DNA of 64,000 bases from Novosphingobium sp. PP1Y (lineage in GTDB: Bacteria > Pseudomonadota > Alphaproteobacteria > Sphingomonadales > Sphingomonadaceae). Below, piece by piece: positions 1 through 8,477 of the stretch. A model generated the notes under the pieces. The model did not search any database. It was not told the origin of the DNA and worked only from the letters and a program-made list of their open reading frames with translations. The position numbers and the translations under genes are program-made. Location: NCBI RefSeq assembly GCF_000253255.1, contig NC_015579.1:128104-192103 (forward strand), read 5' to 3'. The number at the start of each line of letters is the position of its first letter. The stretch's first letter is position 1.

Positions 1-516
1 GGCTGTTACACCAAACTTCGCCCCTTCCTGGGCGAGCGCCTTTGTGAAGCCGTGAATCCCAGATTTGGCTGCGGCATAATTGACCTGGCCATATTGCCCA
101 GCTTGACCATTGACCGAACCAATATTGATCACGCGCCCCCAGCGCCGCTCTCGCATGCCGGGAAATGTCGCCTTGGCCATGTTGAAGCAACCGCCCAGAT
201 TGATTCGGATGACTTCGCTCCAATCATCCCAGCTCATTCTGTGGAGCGTACCGTCGCGGGTTATTCCTGCGTTGTTCACCAAGACATCGATCGGGCCGAC
301 TTCGGCTTCAACGCGCGCGCAGCCTTCGAGACAAGCATCATGATTTCCCACATCCCATTTGAATGCCGGGATGTCCGTTTCCTTTGTGAAGGTCTGGGCT
401 GCAGTTTCATTGCCCGCATAGTTGGCGACTACAGTCAGACCTCTTTCCTTCAGCCTAAGTGCGATTGCCTTGCCAATTCCGCGTGTTCCACCGGTGACGA
501 TTGCCACTCGCGCCAT
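1..516 (-). CDS. phaB: Acetoacetyl-CoA reductase (SDR family), 3' part outside window
   Basis: Short-chain dehydrogenase that reduces acetoacetyl-CoA to (R)-3-hydroxybutyryl-CoA with NADPH, the second step of polyhydroxybutyrate synthesis in the cytoplasm. The 172 visible codons begin MARVAIVTGG and show the Rossmann glycine motif TGGTRGIG, the structural NNAG motif, the serine of the SVNG segment and the catalytic YAAAK motif. The wording ITRDGTLHRM and NLGGCFNMAKA is typical of PhaB rather than of the fatty-acid reductase FabG, though FabG-like alternatives cannot be excluded. About 70 C-terminal residues of a usual 240 are missing because the gene runs off the left edge. A strong inverted repeat lies about 70 bp upstream of the start and may be its operator. 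Confidence 0.9.
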   Translation of the reverse strand, partial: MARVAIVTGGTRGIGKAIALRLKERGLTVVANYAGNETAAQTFTKETDIPAFKWDVGNHDACLEGCARVEAEVGPIDVLVNNAGITRDGTLHRMSWDDWSEVIRINLGGCFNMAKATFPGMRERRWGRVINIGSVNGQAGQYGQVNYAAAKSGIHGFTKALAQEGAKFGVTA

Positions 517-581
517 TCAAGATTTCCTCTCGCTATCTCGGCTCTGTCGAGCCTTGGATGTGATTCCATATATGCAATCAC

Positions 582-614
582 GCTGCACTGCACAACAAAA
601 TTGTGCAGTGCAGC
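582..614. promoter_or_regulatory. Perfect 14-bp inverted repeat, probable PhaR operator
   Basis: GCTGCACTGCACAA (582-595) and its exact reverse complement (601-614) flank CAAAA. Each arm contains TGCASTGCA, which fits the TGC-rich sites (TGCRNYGCA, CTGC-N3-GCAG) recalled for the PHB regulator PhaR. It lies between positions -66 and -98 of the phaB start codon. The assignment to PhaR is inference from gene context and motif. Confidence 0.6.
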
Positions 615-782
615 ATTTCTTATGACTTGTCATGAACTTGGGAACAAAGTGGTGGTGTTGTGCGTTTAATGAATAAGTTTCGATTACATCGAAACCAGAA
701 GGTTCGTCCTTTTCATTTCCGCAGGGCGAGGCCTTCGGGAAGGCGACCCGAACTTGGGCCGCTTTCTTTATCGACGGGGTGA

Positions 783-1004
783 TCAGGCAATTGTGCTCAA
801 GACGGCCCAGAGGGCTTCTTCAGAGACTGGCTTGCGCCGAAGCTGGCAGAGCCTATTGTCGCCACACCACAATTCGGCAGACCTATTGGGACTTTCCTTG
901 TGCGCCTTAACTAGCGCAGCAACCGAATCTGCAGCCTCGAACGTAATGACCTCTTCGGGGTCATTGTCGGTCTCAAGCAGGATCAGCTTATATAGCGGCA
1001 CCAA
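783..1004 (-). CDS. Small hypothetical protein, 73 aa
   Basis: A 73-residue cytoplasmic protein of unknown function. It begins MVPLYKLILLETDND, has an acidic first half and an internal CGDNRLCQL segment with two cysteines. Its start is preceded by a purine-rich GGAGGGAGGAATTG stretch, a good ribosome-binding site, and this supports it as a real gene despite its size. No signal peptide or membrane segment is visible. It stands alone: the neighbour on the left is the phaB promoter region and about 630 bp of apparently non-coding DNA lies upstream. Confidence 0.55.
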   Translation of the reverse strand: MVPLYKLILLETDNDPEEVITFEAADSVAALVKAHKESPNRSAELWCGDNRLCQLRRKPVSEEALWAVLSTIA

Positions 1005-1638
1005 TTCCTCCCTCCGCGCAGTTGCTAACTACGCTTGCTCCCAAGAGAATCATTTCCGCATTGGCTATATTGTCGCGCAAGGAAGATAAGCGCAACAATC
1101 AATTGGTCTTGGAAGGGAATAAAGTACCCCAATGCGCGCTTGCTGATGGACAGCCTGACCTCTACGATCTCGCTGACTGCGCTATCGCTTAGGCTATCCT
1201 CGATGTCTGAATCGGTTCAGGCATCTACAAGAGGCGCCGGCGGAGCAGAAGTTTCGGGCCCCGGTGAGTTCTTTGAAAGCGGCCCTCCATTCATCGAAGG
1301 ACAAACGCGTTTGAATGACGTGAGCTGGAACGTCTCTGCCGATTGCCCCCTTCATCCTGGGACGCGAAAATCGGTTGGTTTGGGACGGCTATAGTACGGG
1401 CAACTTGAGAATAGGCATTGCTGCTAATGCAACGCGATGTTGCGGCGGTTAAGATCGACGCTTTGCCTATTGAGTAAGTTCACCGGTGACGGTAAACATC
1501 GATGCCCTCAAGGGATCAATCCGTTATTTGATCCCAGTTCCGCAGGCCCGGACTTCTTCGCTGCTTCCCCGGGCGAAGACCCTCCGGGCCTTTGGGCTTT
1601 GCACAAAGAGCTGAGTGCAGTATCTGCGCGGTCGAGGC
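1005..1638. other. Gap without a supported gene
   Basis: Both strands hold only short open frames without a family signature or a convincing start. On the minus strand around 1095-1205 an open stretch reads like protein but follows a stop codon and lacks a start, so it is at best a remnant. Confidence 0.4.
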
Positions 1639-1992
1639 TTAATATTGTTGGTATGCGGGCAATGGCCGACCAAGCCGGTCGCAAGGCGCGATGGTCTCGA
1701 AGGGTTCTTGGCGCGGCGTGAAGCCCAGATGTCGGACCTCAACATCAGCGAGCCTCTCATCGAAACGCACGCCAGCGTGCCCCTTTGCGAGCCATACGAC
1801 CCTGCCTTGCGCTTCGATGAAATGGTTCAGCCGTAGATAAATGAGCGTTCCGCCCTCAAGTTCAAGATGGGGAGCCTCGATCATGCAGCCTCCGGCAGAC
1901 AGATCGTAGACAAAGACCTCATGTCTTCGCTCACCGACAAAGCATTCGACTTCACGGTCAATGATAAAACGCTCGTGTTCACGCTCGTCCAT
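1639..1992 (-). CDS. PilZ domain protein
   Basis: Single-domain PilZ protein of 117 aa, a candidate cytoplasmic cyclic-di-GMP receptor. The N-terminus MDEREHERF supplies the RxxxR motif (R4 and R8). The second signature, (D/N)xSxxG, is present as DLSAGG at about residues 30-35. A VVWLAKGHAGVRF segment at about 63-75 matches the usual end of the barrel (V.W.....GV.F). There is no output domain, so it would act by binding a partner. A paralogue of the same layout lies 360 bp upstream on the same strand. The C-terminal 35 residues are basic/proline-rich and are shared in pattern with the paralogue. Confidence 0.85.
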   Translation of the reverse strand: MDEREHERFIIDREVECFVGERRHEVFVYDLSAGGCMIEAPHLELEGGTLIYLRLNHFIEAQGRVVWLAKGHAGVRFDERLADVEVRHLGFTPRQEPFETIAPCDRLGRPLPAYQQY

Positions 1993-2354
1993 TGCAATTC
2001 TCCCGAATCACCGGGTAATAAATTGACCGACAATAATGAATAAAATGTGATTTTTCGTTCATTTCACTATTCAGGTGAGTTTGCGCAAAGAGCTATACTT
2101 GAGTATAAGGTGTTGAACACAGATGGAAATTCCGATGTGGCGCAAACAATGCTGCGAATCTGATTTGAAGAGTTCGGCGCTGCATGGGCGAGAGGCGACA
2201 TTTCCTCAAATCGCCGGTCACCTCATGCTGTGGCCCGTGCGTTACTGCGTTGAAGATTGCAGCCGCGATCGCTCCTGATGCGATCCCAGAGCCGCGGCGC
2301 CCTGCCATCTGTGCAGATCTCTTGGAACGATGCCCGGGCTTTGGAGCTGCGACA

Positions 2355-2720
2355 TCAATATCCCGATCCCATTTGTGGCAATGGCGGCAGCAATCGGCCA
2401 AACCGGTCACGCGGCGCCAACGCCTCGAAAGTCTGGTGTCGCGGCATAAAGCCGAGATACCTGACAGCCGCTTCATGAAGTTTTTGGCCGAAGCGCACTC
2501 CAGCGCTCGCCCCAGCCTTCCAGACAATCTGGCCGTTCACCTCGATGAAATGGTTCAGCTTGAGATCGACGATGGTCTCGACCTTTAGCGGAACCCGCAA
2601 AGCCTGGATCATGCACCCGCCAGAACAAAGGTCGTAGAGGGAAACCTCATGACATCTATCATCGACAAAGCATTCAATCTTGCGCTCAACTACAAAGCGT
2701 TCGTGTTTGCGTTGGTCCAT
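2355..2720 (-). CDS. PilZ domain protein, paralogue of the preceding
   Basis: 121-residue PilZ protein that aligns along its whole length with the 1639-1992 product (MDxRxHERF start, GGCMIxA, LxLNHFIEx, AGVRF, then RHxxFExxAPxDRxGR). RxxxR is intact (R4, R8) but the second signature reads DLCSGG, with cysteine in place of the conserved serine, so binding affinity for cyclic-di-GMP may differ. The two genes are probably an old tandem duplication. The intervening 360 bp shows no convincing gene. The start has a short purine tract upstream and stands just left of an 840-bp gap. Confidence 0.8.
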   Translation of the reverse strand: MDQRKHERFVVERKIECFVDDRCHEVSLYDLCSGGCMIQALRVPLKVETIVDLKLNHFIEVNGQIVWKAGASAGVRFGQKLHEAAVRYLGFMPRHQTFEALAPRDRFGRLLPPLPQMGSGY

Positions 2721-3565
2721 TGCACATCCCCCGATGTTACACGTAATGTATGGCAGTGATGGTTAACCAACAGTTAGCTCACGTAACACCAGTCTGATAA
2801 GCAACTCTGACAATGACTTTCCTGCGCCAACGGTAATCTGCCGATGGTCCCGCGTGTGATCGTCGCGCCCGCTGTGGGCTTCGACGAGCATGTAGCGTCG
2901 ATCCTGGGCGGCGATCTGGCGAAAAGGAGCGGCCTGGATGCAGCCGGGAGTCTTCCCGTATTGGTGCGCGGACGGCCGGAGTAGGTCGGCAGCCGGCGCC
3001 GCGCGAACAACTGCTTTCCCCACAGAGCGGCTCCAAGCCGGACCTGTACCTATCGTGTTTCTCCACACGTTGTTCAAAACACAAGCGGCCGAAAGCGGTG
3101 CGAAGGCGGCGGTCGAGGGGCCGTATGTATTGAAGCATGAATCCTGGAAGCGGACTTACTTGCTTCAGGTTAGACATTTTCTGCGAAACTTGCAGCGTTC
3201 TGTTTCGTTGTTCGGTCCAGAAAGGAGATCATCCGCTTGGCACCCGGTGATGGTAACGCGGACCGTGCCAAGTGAGTTCTCCGACATTGCAACGGAGTAC
3301 GCACATGACATTCATCCGATATGGTTTGGCGCTGCCTCTTCTCGTGGCCGCCGAATTACCCTTGGTGGCGGCAGCGATTTGCATGCAGGTGGGTATGTCG
3401 ATCGCGGATGATGGTTAAGACAGTGCCGAGAACCGAAAAACCAAGTTTGCGGCGCAAGCCCGAGCGGTCATCATAACCGACGCTATCGTGCTCGCCGTGA
3501 TGGTGATCATCTTTGTGGGTCGCAACCTCGGGCATGCCGAGGGGCGACAAGAGGACGAGAACAAT
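2721..3565. other. Gap with possible small or broken genes
   Basis: No confident gene. On the minus strand, 2763-2945 reads like coding DNA with GC-rich third positions (RRYMLVEAHSGRDDHTRDHR) but has no recognised family and no clear start. On the plus strand, a 37-codon frame at 3305-3418 (MTFIRYGLALPLLVAA...) resembles a signal peptide. An inverted repeat TTGGCAC/GTGCCAA lies at 3237-3271. Confidence 0.35.
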
Positions 3566-4228
3566 ATGGCAACCCTGTCATTGGAAGAGGAATTTCGAGC
3601 ACAAATTCAGGATTCCGCCTTTCCTTGTGTCGGCGCGAAGTCGGCATTGGCGAAGGGCTCTTTGAAAGTTCTGCCTGCGCGCGATCTGACGAGCGCATGG
3701 AATGACGTCGCGATCCACCGCGAACTTCTTGCCTGGAGCCGAGACTATCGTGAGGGGCCAGAAGGGCTGCGGAGCCTTGCCGTGGTCTTCGAAGGTCCTC
3801 TCGACTTGACCGAGACGCAGTTTGAGTCGGCAATGTGGGAGCGTATCCAGTCATTTGCGGACAAGGATGCCTGGCTCGGCCAGCCCTATGATGAGGGCGT
3901 AAGCCCAGACCCGGCCGATCCCCATTTTTCGCTGAGTTTCGGCGGCAGCGCCTTTTTCGTCGTCGGCCTGCATCCAAACGCTTCCCGTCCGGCGCGGCGC
4001 TTCCGCCGCCCCGCGTTGGTTTTCAACCTGCACGACCAATTCGAGCGTCTGCGGGAGGAAGGAAAATACGAACGCATGCGAGAGAGAATCCTTGAGCGCG
4101 ACGCGGCGATTGCCGGATCAATCAACCCGATGCTTGCTCGCCACGGAGAGGCCAGTGAAGCGCGCCAGTATAGCGGCCGGATGGTAGACGCCGATTGGGC
4201 CTGCCCGTTCCGCGATCCACGCGAATGA
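3566..4228 (+). CDS. YqcI/YcgG family protein, GntA-like heme-dependent N-oxygenase
   Basis: 220-residue member of the YqcI/YcgG family, whose characterised member GntA hydroxylates a guanidino nitrogen in guanitoxin biosynthesis using heme. The family fingerprint is unmistakable: PCVGAKSAL near the N-terminus, LAVVFEGP, an FSLSFGG segment, GLHPNASRPARRF, PALVFNLHDQFE, RERILERDAAI, NPMLARHGEASEARQYSGR. The longer open frame starts at 3488, but its extra 26 residues are not family-like; ATG 3566, which gives the family-like N-terminus MATLSLEEEF, is chosen. Its TGA overlaps the ATG of the downstream DUF1989 gene (ATGA), so the two are translationally coupled. Whether the substrate is a guanidino compound here is inference. 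Confidence 0.85.
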   Translation: MATLSLEEEFRAQIQDSAFPCVGAKSALAKGSLKVLPARDLTSAWNDVAIHRELLAWSRDYREGPEGLRSLAVVFEGPLDLTETQFESAMWERIQSFADKDAWLGQPYDEGVSPDPADPHFSLSFGGSAFFVVGLHPNASRPARRFRRPALVFNLHDQFERLREEGKYERMRERILERDAAIAGSINPMLARHGEASEARQYSGRMVDADWACPFRDPRE

Positions 4229-4815
4229 GTGGGCCGCAAGTCATCGCGCCGCGCAGCGGTACCGCGTTCCCACTGAAGGTCGGACAGGTGCTCACCGTCA
4301 CCGATGTCCTCGGCTGCCAAGTGGCCGATCTCCTTGCCTTCGCGGCGGAGGACGCGCGTGAGGTGGTATCCAATGGCCGCACGTTCGATTACGAAGAGAC
4401 TATCAGGCTGACCACTGGCAATCGTATCTGGTCGAACCGCTCGCGGGTGTTGCTGGAAATCATCGAGGACACGGCGGGCTGCCACGACTTCCTGCTCACG
4501 CCATGCAGCGAGGCGACCTTCCGACATTTCTATCCGGAAAAACCGGTCCATCGCGGCTGCTTCGGCAATCTGGCGGAGGCGCTGGCACCCTACGGGGTCG
4601 AGCCCGATGCTATCCCCGTCGCCTTCAACCTTTTCATGAACGTGCCTGTCAGTCCTGGCGGACGATTGGAGGTCCTGCCTCCGACGAGTAAGGCCGGCGA
4701 TTTCATCCGCCTTCGCGCAGCGCAGGATTGCGTGATTGGCCTAACGGCCTGCTCGGCCTATGCCTCAAATGGCGGAACCTTCAAGCCGATCCACTACGAA
4801 ATTAGCGGGCAGTAG
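4225..4815 (+). CDS. DUF1989 (urea-carboxylase-associated) protein
   Basis: 196-residue DUF1989 protein, the family of urea-carboxylase-associated proteins often linked to guanidine/urea metabolism. Signatures: RSGTAFPLKVGQ near residue 10, CQVADLLAF, a TTGNRIWSN segment, CHDFLLTPCSE with two cysteines, HRGCFGNL, PVAFNLFMNV and TACSAYASNGG. The conserved cysteines and histidines suggest a metal site. ATG 4225 is used because it overlaps the upstream stop by four bases; the longer open frame from 4195 lies inside the upstream gene. The coupling with a GntA-like oxygenase suggests joint action on an amidine, carbamoyl or guanidino compound, but the reaction is unknown. Confidence 0.85.
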   Translation: MSGPQVIAPRSGTAFPLKVGQVLTVTDVLGCQVADLLAFAAEDAREVVSNGRTFDYEETIRLTTGNRIWSNRSRVLLEIIEDTAGCHDFLLTPCSEATFRHFYPEKPVHRGCFGNLAEALAPYGVEPDAIPVAFNLFMNVPVSPGGRLEVLPPTSKAGDFIRLRAAQDCVIGLTACSAYASNGGTFKPIHYEISGQ

Positions 4816-5115
4816 CGGTCTCGAACGATCGCCCGTCAATTCTTGTCCGGCTGAACCGCTATGCGGGCAAATCGCTCAGGCGGATAGCGGAAAGACAGCG
4901 TACCGCCATGGCCAATGAACAGCAGCCCCCTCGAGCGCTTGCTCGGCTGTCTCCCCGCCACCTCTGCGGTGACGCTTTCCGACCGTCGACGTCGGACAAA
5001 CCGTGCCGTGATTGGCGCATCCACGCGTCAAACCTATCTGCGAGTTTGTGTCGACCGTATGCGTGAAGCGTGGCTCCGTCATTCGCAACGGAGCGCCCGA
5101 CCCGCGTTCCGTAAG
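4816..5115. other. Convergent gap
   Basis: 300 bp between two convergent genes. No gene, clear terminator hairpin or repeat was recognised. Confidence 0.4.
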
Positions 5116-6021
5116 TCAGAAGCCCCAGTTGATGCCCATTCGGCCGACAAGGTCGTATCGGTCGATGCCGCTGGCAACGGCGCTGTTCGGAACCCACAGG
5201 TCGGCACCTGCGCTAATGGTAAGTCCAGGGAGGCTCTCTGGCGCGGGTTGGCCGGAAAGTAGAAGGCCGGTGCGGAAGAAGCCGAAGGTTTCCTTGCCGC
5301 CATCGATACCATCATAGTACTCGTCGGACAGGCCGATCATGAGGGGAATGGCCACGTTGAGGGGTACGCCGGCGATCTCTGCATCGAAGGAAGGTGTCAG
5401 CGATGGCTCGATATAGAGCGCGTCCTTTCGCCCCGGGCGCCCAGCCTCTTGCACCAGTCGTAGCGAGGGCGACAGCCTGAAGTTATCCAGCGGTAGGCTA
5501 TCCCAAGCCCCTGAATCGTCGTATCCTACGATCAATTCGAGATCGTTGTATCCCTCGAAGGAATCGCTGAGCGATTCATAGCGATAGTAGGTGGCAGAGA
5601 TGTTCCATCTGTCGGCCAGCTGGACGGCGGCGCCGGCATAGAGGTCGGTCTCGAAAAAGCGGTTGAGGCTTCCGGCCGGGCCAGGCGGTACCGATCCGAG
5701 CTTGATGCTCGTCCAGCTGCCGGCAAAGACACTGGCATCGGTGACCAGCCCTCCGTTATCATCTACCAGATCCAGCGAAACGGTAACGCTGGGCTGCAGG
5801 CTCACCTCTTTTGCAAACATCACGCCGCGCGAGATGTACTCGGTCACCACGCTGGCACCCATGCTGACCGAGATGCGATCGCTCTCTTGCGAGGGCTCGT
5901 TATCTGGGAGGACGACTGGTGGGGGCGGATCCGGGCAGGGCGACGGTTCGTTTGCTTGTGCCGCGGCGGGAACGGCCAGGACGGGTGCCAGGGCAGTGGC
6001 GCCAAAAAGCAGGTTTCTCAT
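5116..6021 (-). CDS. Outer-membrane beta-barrel protein (TorF-like)
   Basis: 301-residue exported protein. The start MRNLLFGATALAPVLAVPAAAQA is a typical Sec signal peptide ending AAAQA and is preceded by GGAGGAAACC, so ATG 6021 is preferred to the longer frame. A proline-rich linker (CPDPPPPVVLP) leads into alternating amphipathic strands: SMGASVVTEYISRGVMF, PSVTVSLDLV, NISATYYRYESL, and a last strand ending in phenylalanine (MGINWGF), which is the outer-membrane insertion signal. The phrase TEYISRGVMF resembles the TorF/putative-porin family (DYVFRG...). Substrate unknown. It is a single-gene unit with a 460-bp upstream region shared with the divergent hipBA operon. Confidence 0.7.
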   Translation of the reverse strand: MRNLLFGATALAPVLAVPAAAQANEPSPCPDPPPPVVLPDNEPSQESDRISVSMGASVVTEYISRGVMFAKEVSLQPSVTVSLDLVDDNGGLVTDASVFAGSWTSIKLGSVPPGPAGSLNRFFETDLYAGAAVQLADRWNISATYYRYESLSDSFEGYNDLELIVGYDDSGAWDSLPLDNFRLSPSLRLVQEAGRPGRKDALYIEPSLTPSFDAEIAGVPLNVAIPLMIGLSDEYYDGIDGGKETFGFFRTGLLLSGQPAPESLPGLTISAGADLWVPNSAVASGIDRYDLVGRMGINWGF

Positions 6022-6359
6022 GGTTTCCTCCGCGTTTTGGGCGGGTATGTTTGTAACAACCTGAGGCGGGCCGTGGATGTTCCGAAAAGTCGAATGGTGC
6101 GCTTCAGGTCTTTGATTCTTGCGCCATCTCATTTCCGTAAACGGGTCAATTGAGCCCAGGCAGCGACACGTGCGGAGAATGCCGGGATGAGCGCGTCGCG
6201 ATTATGCAATTCTGGTCTGACGCGTTGGACCGGCTTCACGATGGCGCGACGGTGCCCAAGCCAAAGATTGGCACAAGACACTTTCGATAGGCCGCATGAG
6301 GTACGAATCTGGAGGAAATCCGCGGTCTCAGGGCAGTGCCCCTGCAGATGCGCCAGAAT

Positions 6360-6479
6360 ATATGTTACTACATATGCTAAGTATGGTGTATATGCCAAAG
6401 CATATTTTGTTTGATCAAAGAGTCAGCCAGATGATATGCAATGGCATATATTTCCTATTCAGTATATGCAAAAGCAGAT
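6360..6479. promoter_or_regulatory. Four-site HipB operator array
   Basis: Four inverted repeats with 4-nt spacers: ATATGT-TACT-ACATAT (6360-6375), ATATGC-CAAA-GCATAT (6390-6405), ATATGC-AATG-GCATAT (6434-6449) and the degenerate ATATGC-AAAA-GCAGAT (6464-6479). Start-to-start distances are 30, 44 and 30 bp. The last site ends two bases before the hipB start codon. The layout parallels the multi-operator autoregulation of E. coli hipBA, with a different half-site. Confidence 0.75.
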
Positions 6480-6481
6480 GA

Positions 6482-7084
6482 ATGAGCGCTGGAATTGACG
6501 AGATAGCCGCCAGCATTCGCGCGGCACGGAAGGCAAAGGCAATGACCCAGAAGGAACTGGGGCAGCGTGTCGGCCTGCCTCAAAGCCATATCTCCAAGAT
6601 AGAGAAGGGCGCGGTGGATCTCCAACTTTCCAGCCTTGTCGAAATCGCGCGCGCACTCGGCCTTGAGGTCAAGCTTATCCCCCGCAAGGCCCTGCCCGCT
6701 GTGGAGGGCGCTGTGCGCGTCCACGGTACGCCAGTCGAAACCAGTCGCGCGCTGAACCTGCTCAATGAGCAAGCGCAGCTTGCCGAACGCATCAAGGGTA
6801 GCTTTCCCGAGCTCTCGCAGGTTGAAGGATATCAGAATGAGATCCGCAACATTCCCAGGCTGCAATTCGATGCTGCCCAACTGAAGGCTCTGGACGAAGC
6901 CTTCCAACCTTCAAGACGACTCAAATCCCTGATCGATGCGCCGGGAAGTGCGGCCCAACTGGCAAAGCAGCTTGAGGAGGCAACTTCGTCACTCAGGCAC
7001 TTCCGCCAGATTCAAGTGCGTACCCCATTCATAGAGACACAGCGTCAGCTTCCCGCATACCGACTGGAGGAGGATGACGAATGA
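6482..7084 (+). CDS. hipB: HipB-like antitoxin, XRE helix-turn-helix, extended C-terminus
   Basis: 200-residue antitoxin and autorepressor. Residues 8-65 form an XRE helix-turn-helix (IAASIRAARKAKAMTQKELGQRVGLPQSHISKIEKG, then LSSLVEIARALGLEVKLI), very close to HipB. E. coli HipB has only 88 residues; here about 120 extra residues follow, rich in Gln/Leu/Glu and probably helical (LNLLNEQAQLAERIKG, RLKSLIDAPGSAAQLAKQLEEA). No good ribosome-binding site precedes the start because the fourth operator abuts it, so translation may be leaderless or weak. The stop overlaps the hipA start by four bases. The extension could add dimerisation or toxin contacts; this is inference. Confidence 0.85.
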   Translation: MSAGIDEIAASIRAARKAKAMTQKELGQRVGLPQSHISKIEKGAVDLQLSSLVEIARALGLEVKLIPRKALPAVEGAVRVHGTPVETSRALNLLNEQAQLAERIKGSFPELSQVEGYQNEIRNIPRLQFDAAQLKALDEAFQPSRRLKSLIDAPGSAAQLAKQLEEATSSLRHFRQIQVRTPFIETQRQLPAYRLEEDDE

Positions 7085-8295
7085 TCGACGCAGCCGCGCT
7101 CGACATACTCTTGCATGACCGCCGGATCGGAACGCTCGCGCGTCTCGATGGAGATCGCAGCATCTTCACCTTCGACGATGCCTACCTCGCAGACGAGGAT
7201 CGCCCAGTTCTCTCGCTCGCCTACCGTGACCCCTATGGCGGCATCGTCAATACGCCGCGTGCCTATCAGACCCGGATCGAGCCATTCTTCTCCAACCTTC
7301 TGCCCGAAGGCACCTTGCGCGACTATCTTGCGCGCCGCGCTGGCGTCAAAGCGGTGCGCGAGTACCCGCTACTCACTCAACTTGGCGGGGACTTGCCGGG
7401 AGCGGTCCAGGCCGTTCCCGTCGATGCACAAGATGGGCTGTCCGACGATGTTGAGGATGGTAGCATTGCAGGGCAGGCCAGGCATGCCCTTCGCTTCTCA
7501 CTCGCGGGCGTCCAACTCAAATTCTCGGCATTGAAGAACAAGGGCAAGAATGCCGGCCTCACCATTCCGGTGAACGGCACAGGCGGCGACTGGATCGTCA
7601 AACTGCCCTCAGCCAGACATCCCGACGTTCCCGAGAACGAATTCGCGGCCATGAGTCTGGCTTCCAAACTCGGGATCGATGTCCCTGATATCGATCTCGT
7701 GCCGCTGGATACGATTGAAGGATTGCCCGATGGGATCACCCGATACGGGGCGTCGGCCTACGCTATACGCCGCTTCGATCGAAGCGAGGAGGGTGCAATC
7801 CACGTCGAGGACTTTGCCCAGGTCTATGGCGTGTACGCCGACGACAAATACGAGAACGCCAGCTATCGCCAAATCCTGTCGGTGCTCGCGATCGAGACAG
7901 ACGAAGCCAGCGCCGTCGAGTTTGTCCGCCGTCTCACCTATTCCGTGCTGATCGGCAATGGCGACATGCATTTGAAGAACTGGTCGCTGATCTATCCCGA
8001 CCGGCGCCGACCAATCCTCGCCCCCGCCTACGACCTCCTGTCGACGGTCGCTTATATCCCCGGGGAGGATTCCGCTCTCAAATTCCATCGCTCGCGCGAA
8101 TGGGAGTCGTTCACCTACCGCGAACTGGAAACGATCGCGGACAAGGCGCGGCTGCCCACCCACCTCGTCATCTCGACAGTCAAAGAGACCGTCGAGCAAT
8201 TTGACGCGCTTTGGGATCAAGAAAAGGCGCATCTACCCTTTTCGGGAGAAGTCACGGCCGCAATCGACAAGCATCGAAAGCGCCTTGCGGTCTAG
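7081..8295 (+). CDS. hipA: HipA-type serine/threonine kinase toxin
   Basis: 404-residue HipA kinase. In E. coli, HipA phosphorylates glutamyl-tRNA synthetase and causes growth arrest and persistence. Visible elements: the N-subdomain YxxPxAYQTRIEPFFSNLLPEG block, GDLPGAV, the HipA signature FSLAGVQLKFSAL, ATP-lysine strand WIVKLPS, NEFAAMSLA, YAIRRFDR, HVEDFAQVYG, the catalytic loop NGDMHLKNWSL (catalytic Asp in GDMHLKN) and the metal-binding APAYDLLST. All catalytic residues are present, so the toxin should be active. ATGA overlap with hipB ensures coupled synthesis. Confidence 0.93.
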   Translation: MIDAAALDILLHDRRIGTLARLDGDRSIFTFDDAYLADEDRPVLSLAYRDPYGGIVNTPRAYQTRIEPFFSNLLPEGTLRDYLARRAGVKAVREYPLLTQLGGDLPGAVQAVPVDAQDGLSDDVEDGSIAGQARHALRFSLAGVQLKFSALKNKGKNAGLTIPVNGTGGDWIVKLPSARHPDVPENEFAAMSLASKLGIDVPDIDLVPLDTIEGLPDGITRYGASAYAIRRFDRSEEGAIHVEDFAQVYGVYADDKYENASYRQILSVLAIETDEASAVEFVRRLTYSVLIGNGDMHLKNWSLIYPDRRRPILAPAYDLLSTVAYIPGEDSALKFHRSREWESFTYRELETIADKARLPTHLVISTVKETVEQFDALWDQEKAHLPFSGEVTAAIDKHRKRLAV

Positions 8296-8311
8296 GTATG
8301 CGCTCCCCGGC

Positions 8312-8388
8312 GGACAAAGCGATGGTCATTTTCATCATCGGCGTACCGATATTGCGCTTTGCACGAATTGGTCCCGGCGGTGGGTAGT
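8312..8388 (+). repeat. 77-bp dispersed repeat, copy A
   Basis: First of four copies. It begins GGACAAA and ends at GGTGGGTAG. An ATG-initiated frame at 8322-8387 encodes 21 residues, MVIFIIGVPI...GPGGG. It lies 17 bp after hipA. Confidence 0.8.
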
Positions 8389-8477
8389 CAGTCATTCAGG
8401 CGCCGACTTTCTGTACCCCGGGGCAGGCCGGCCTCTTCCCCCGCAATCCTCTCGCTTGCCGGTTTTTCCAGGCGCGA

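Noticed and set aside
1035..1394. 119-codon plus-strand frame in the gap after the small 73-aa gene
   Set aside because: No ribosome site, unusual composition and no family signature.
2938..3411. 157-codon plus-strand frame in the 2.7-3.5 kb gap
   Set aside because: Passes through unrelated sequence without motif or good start.
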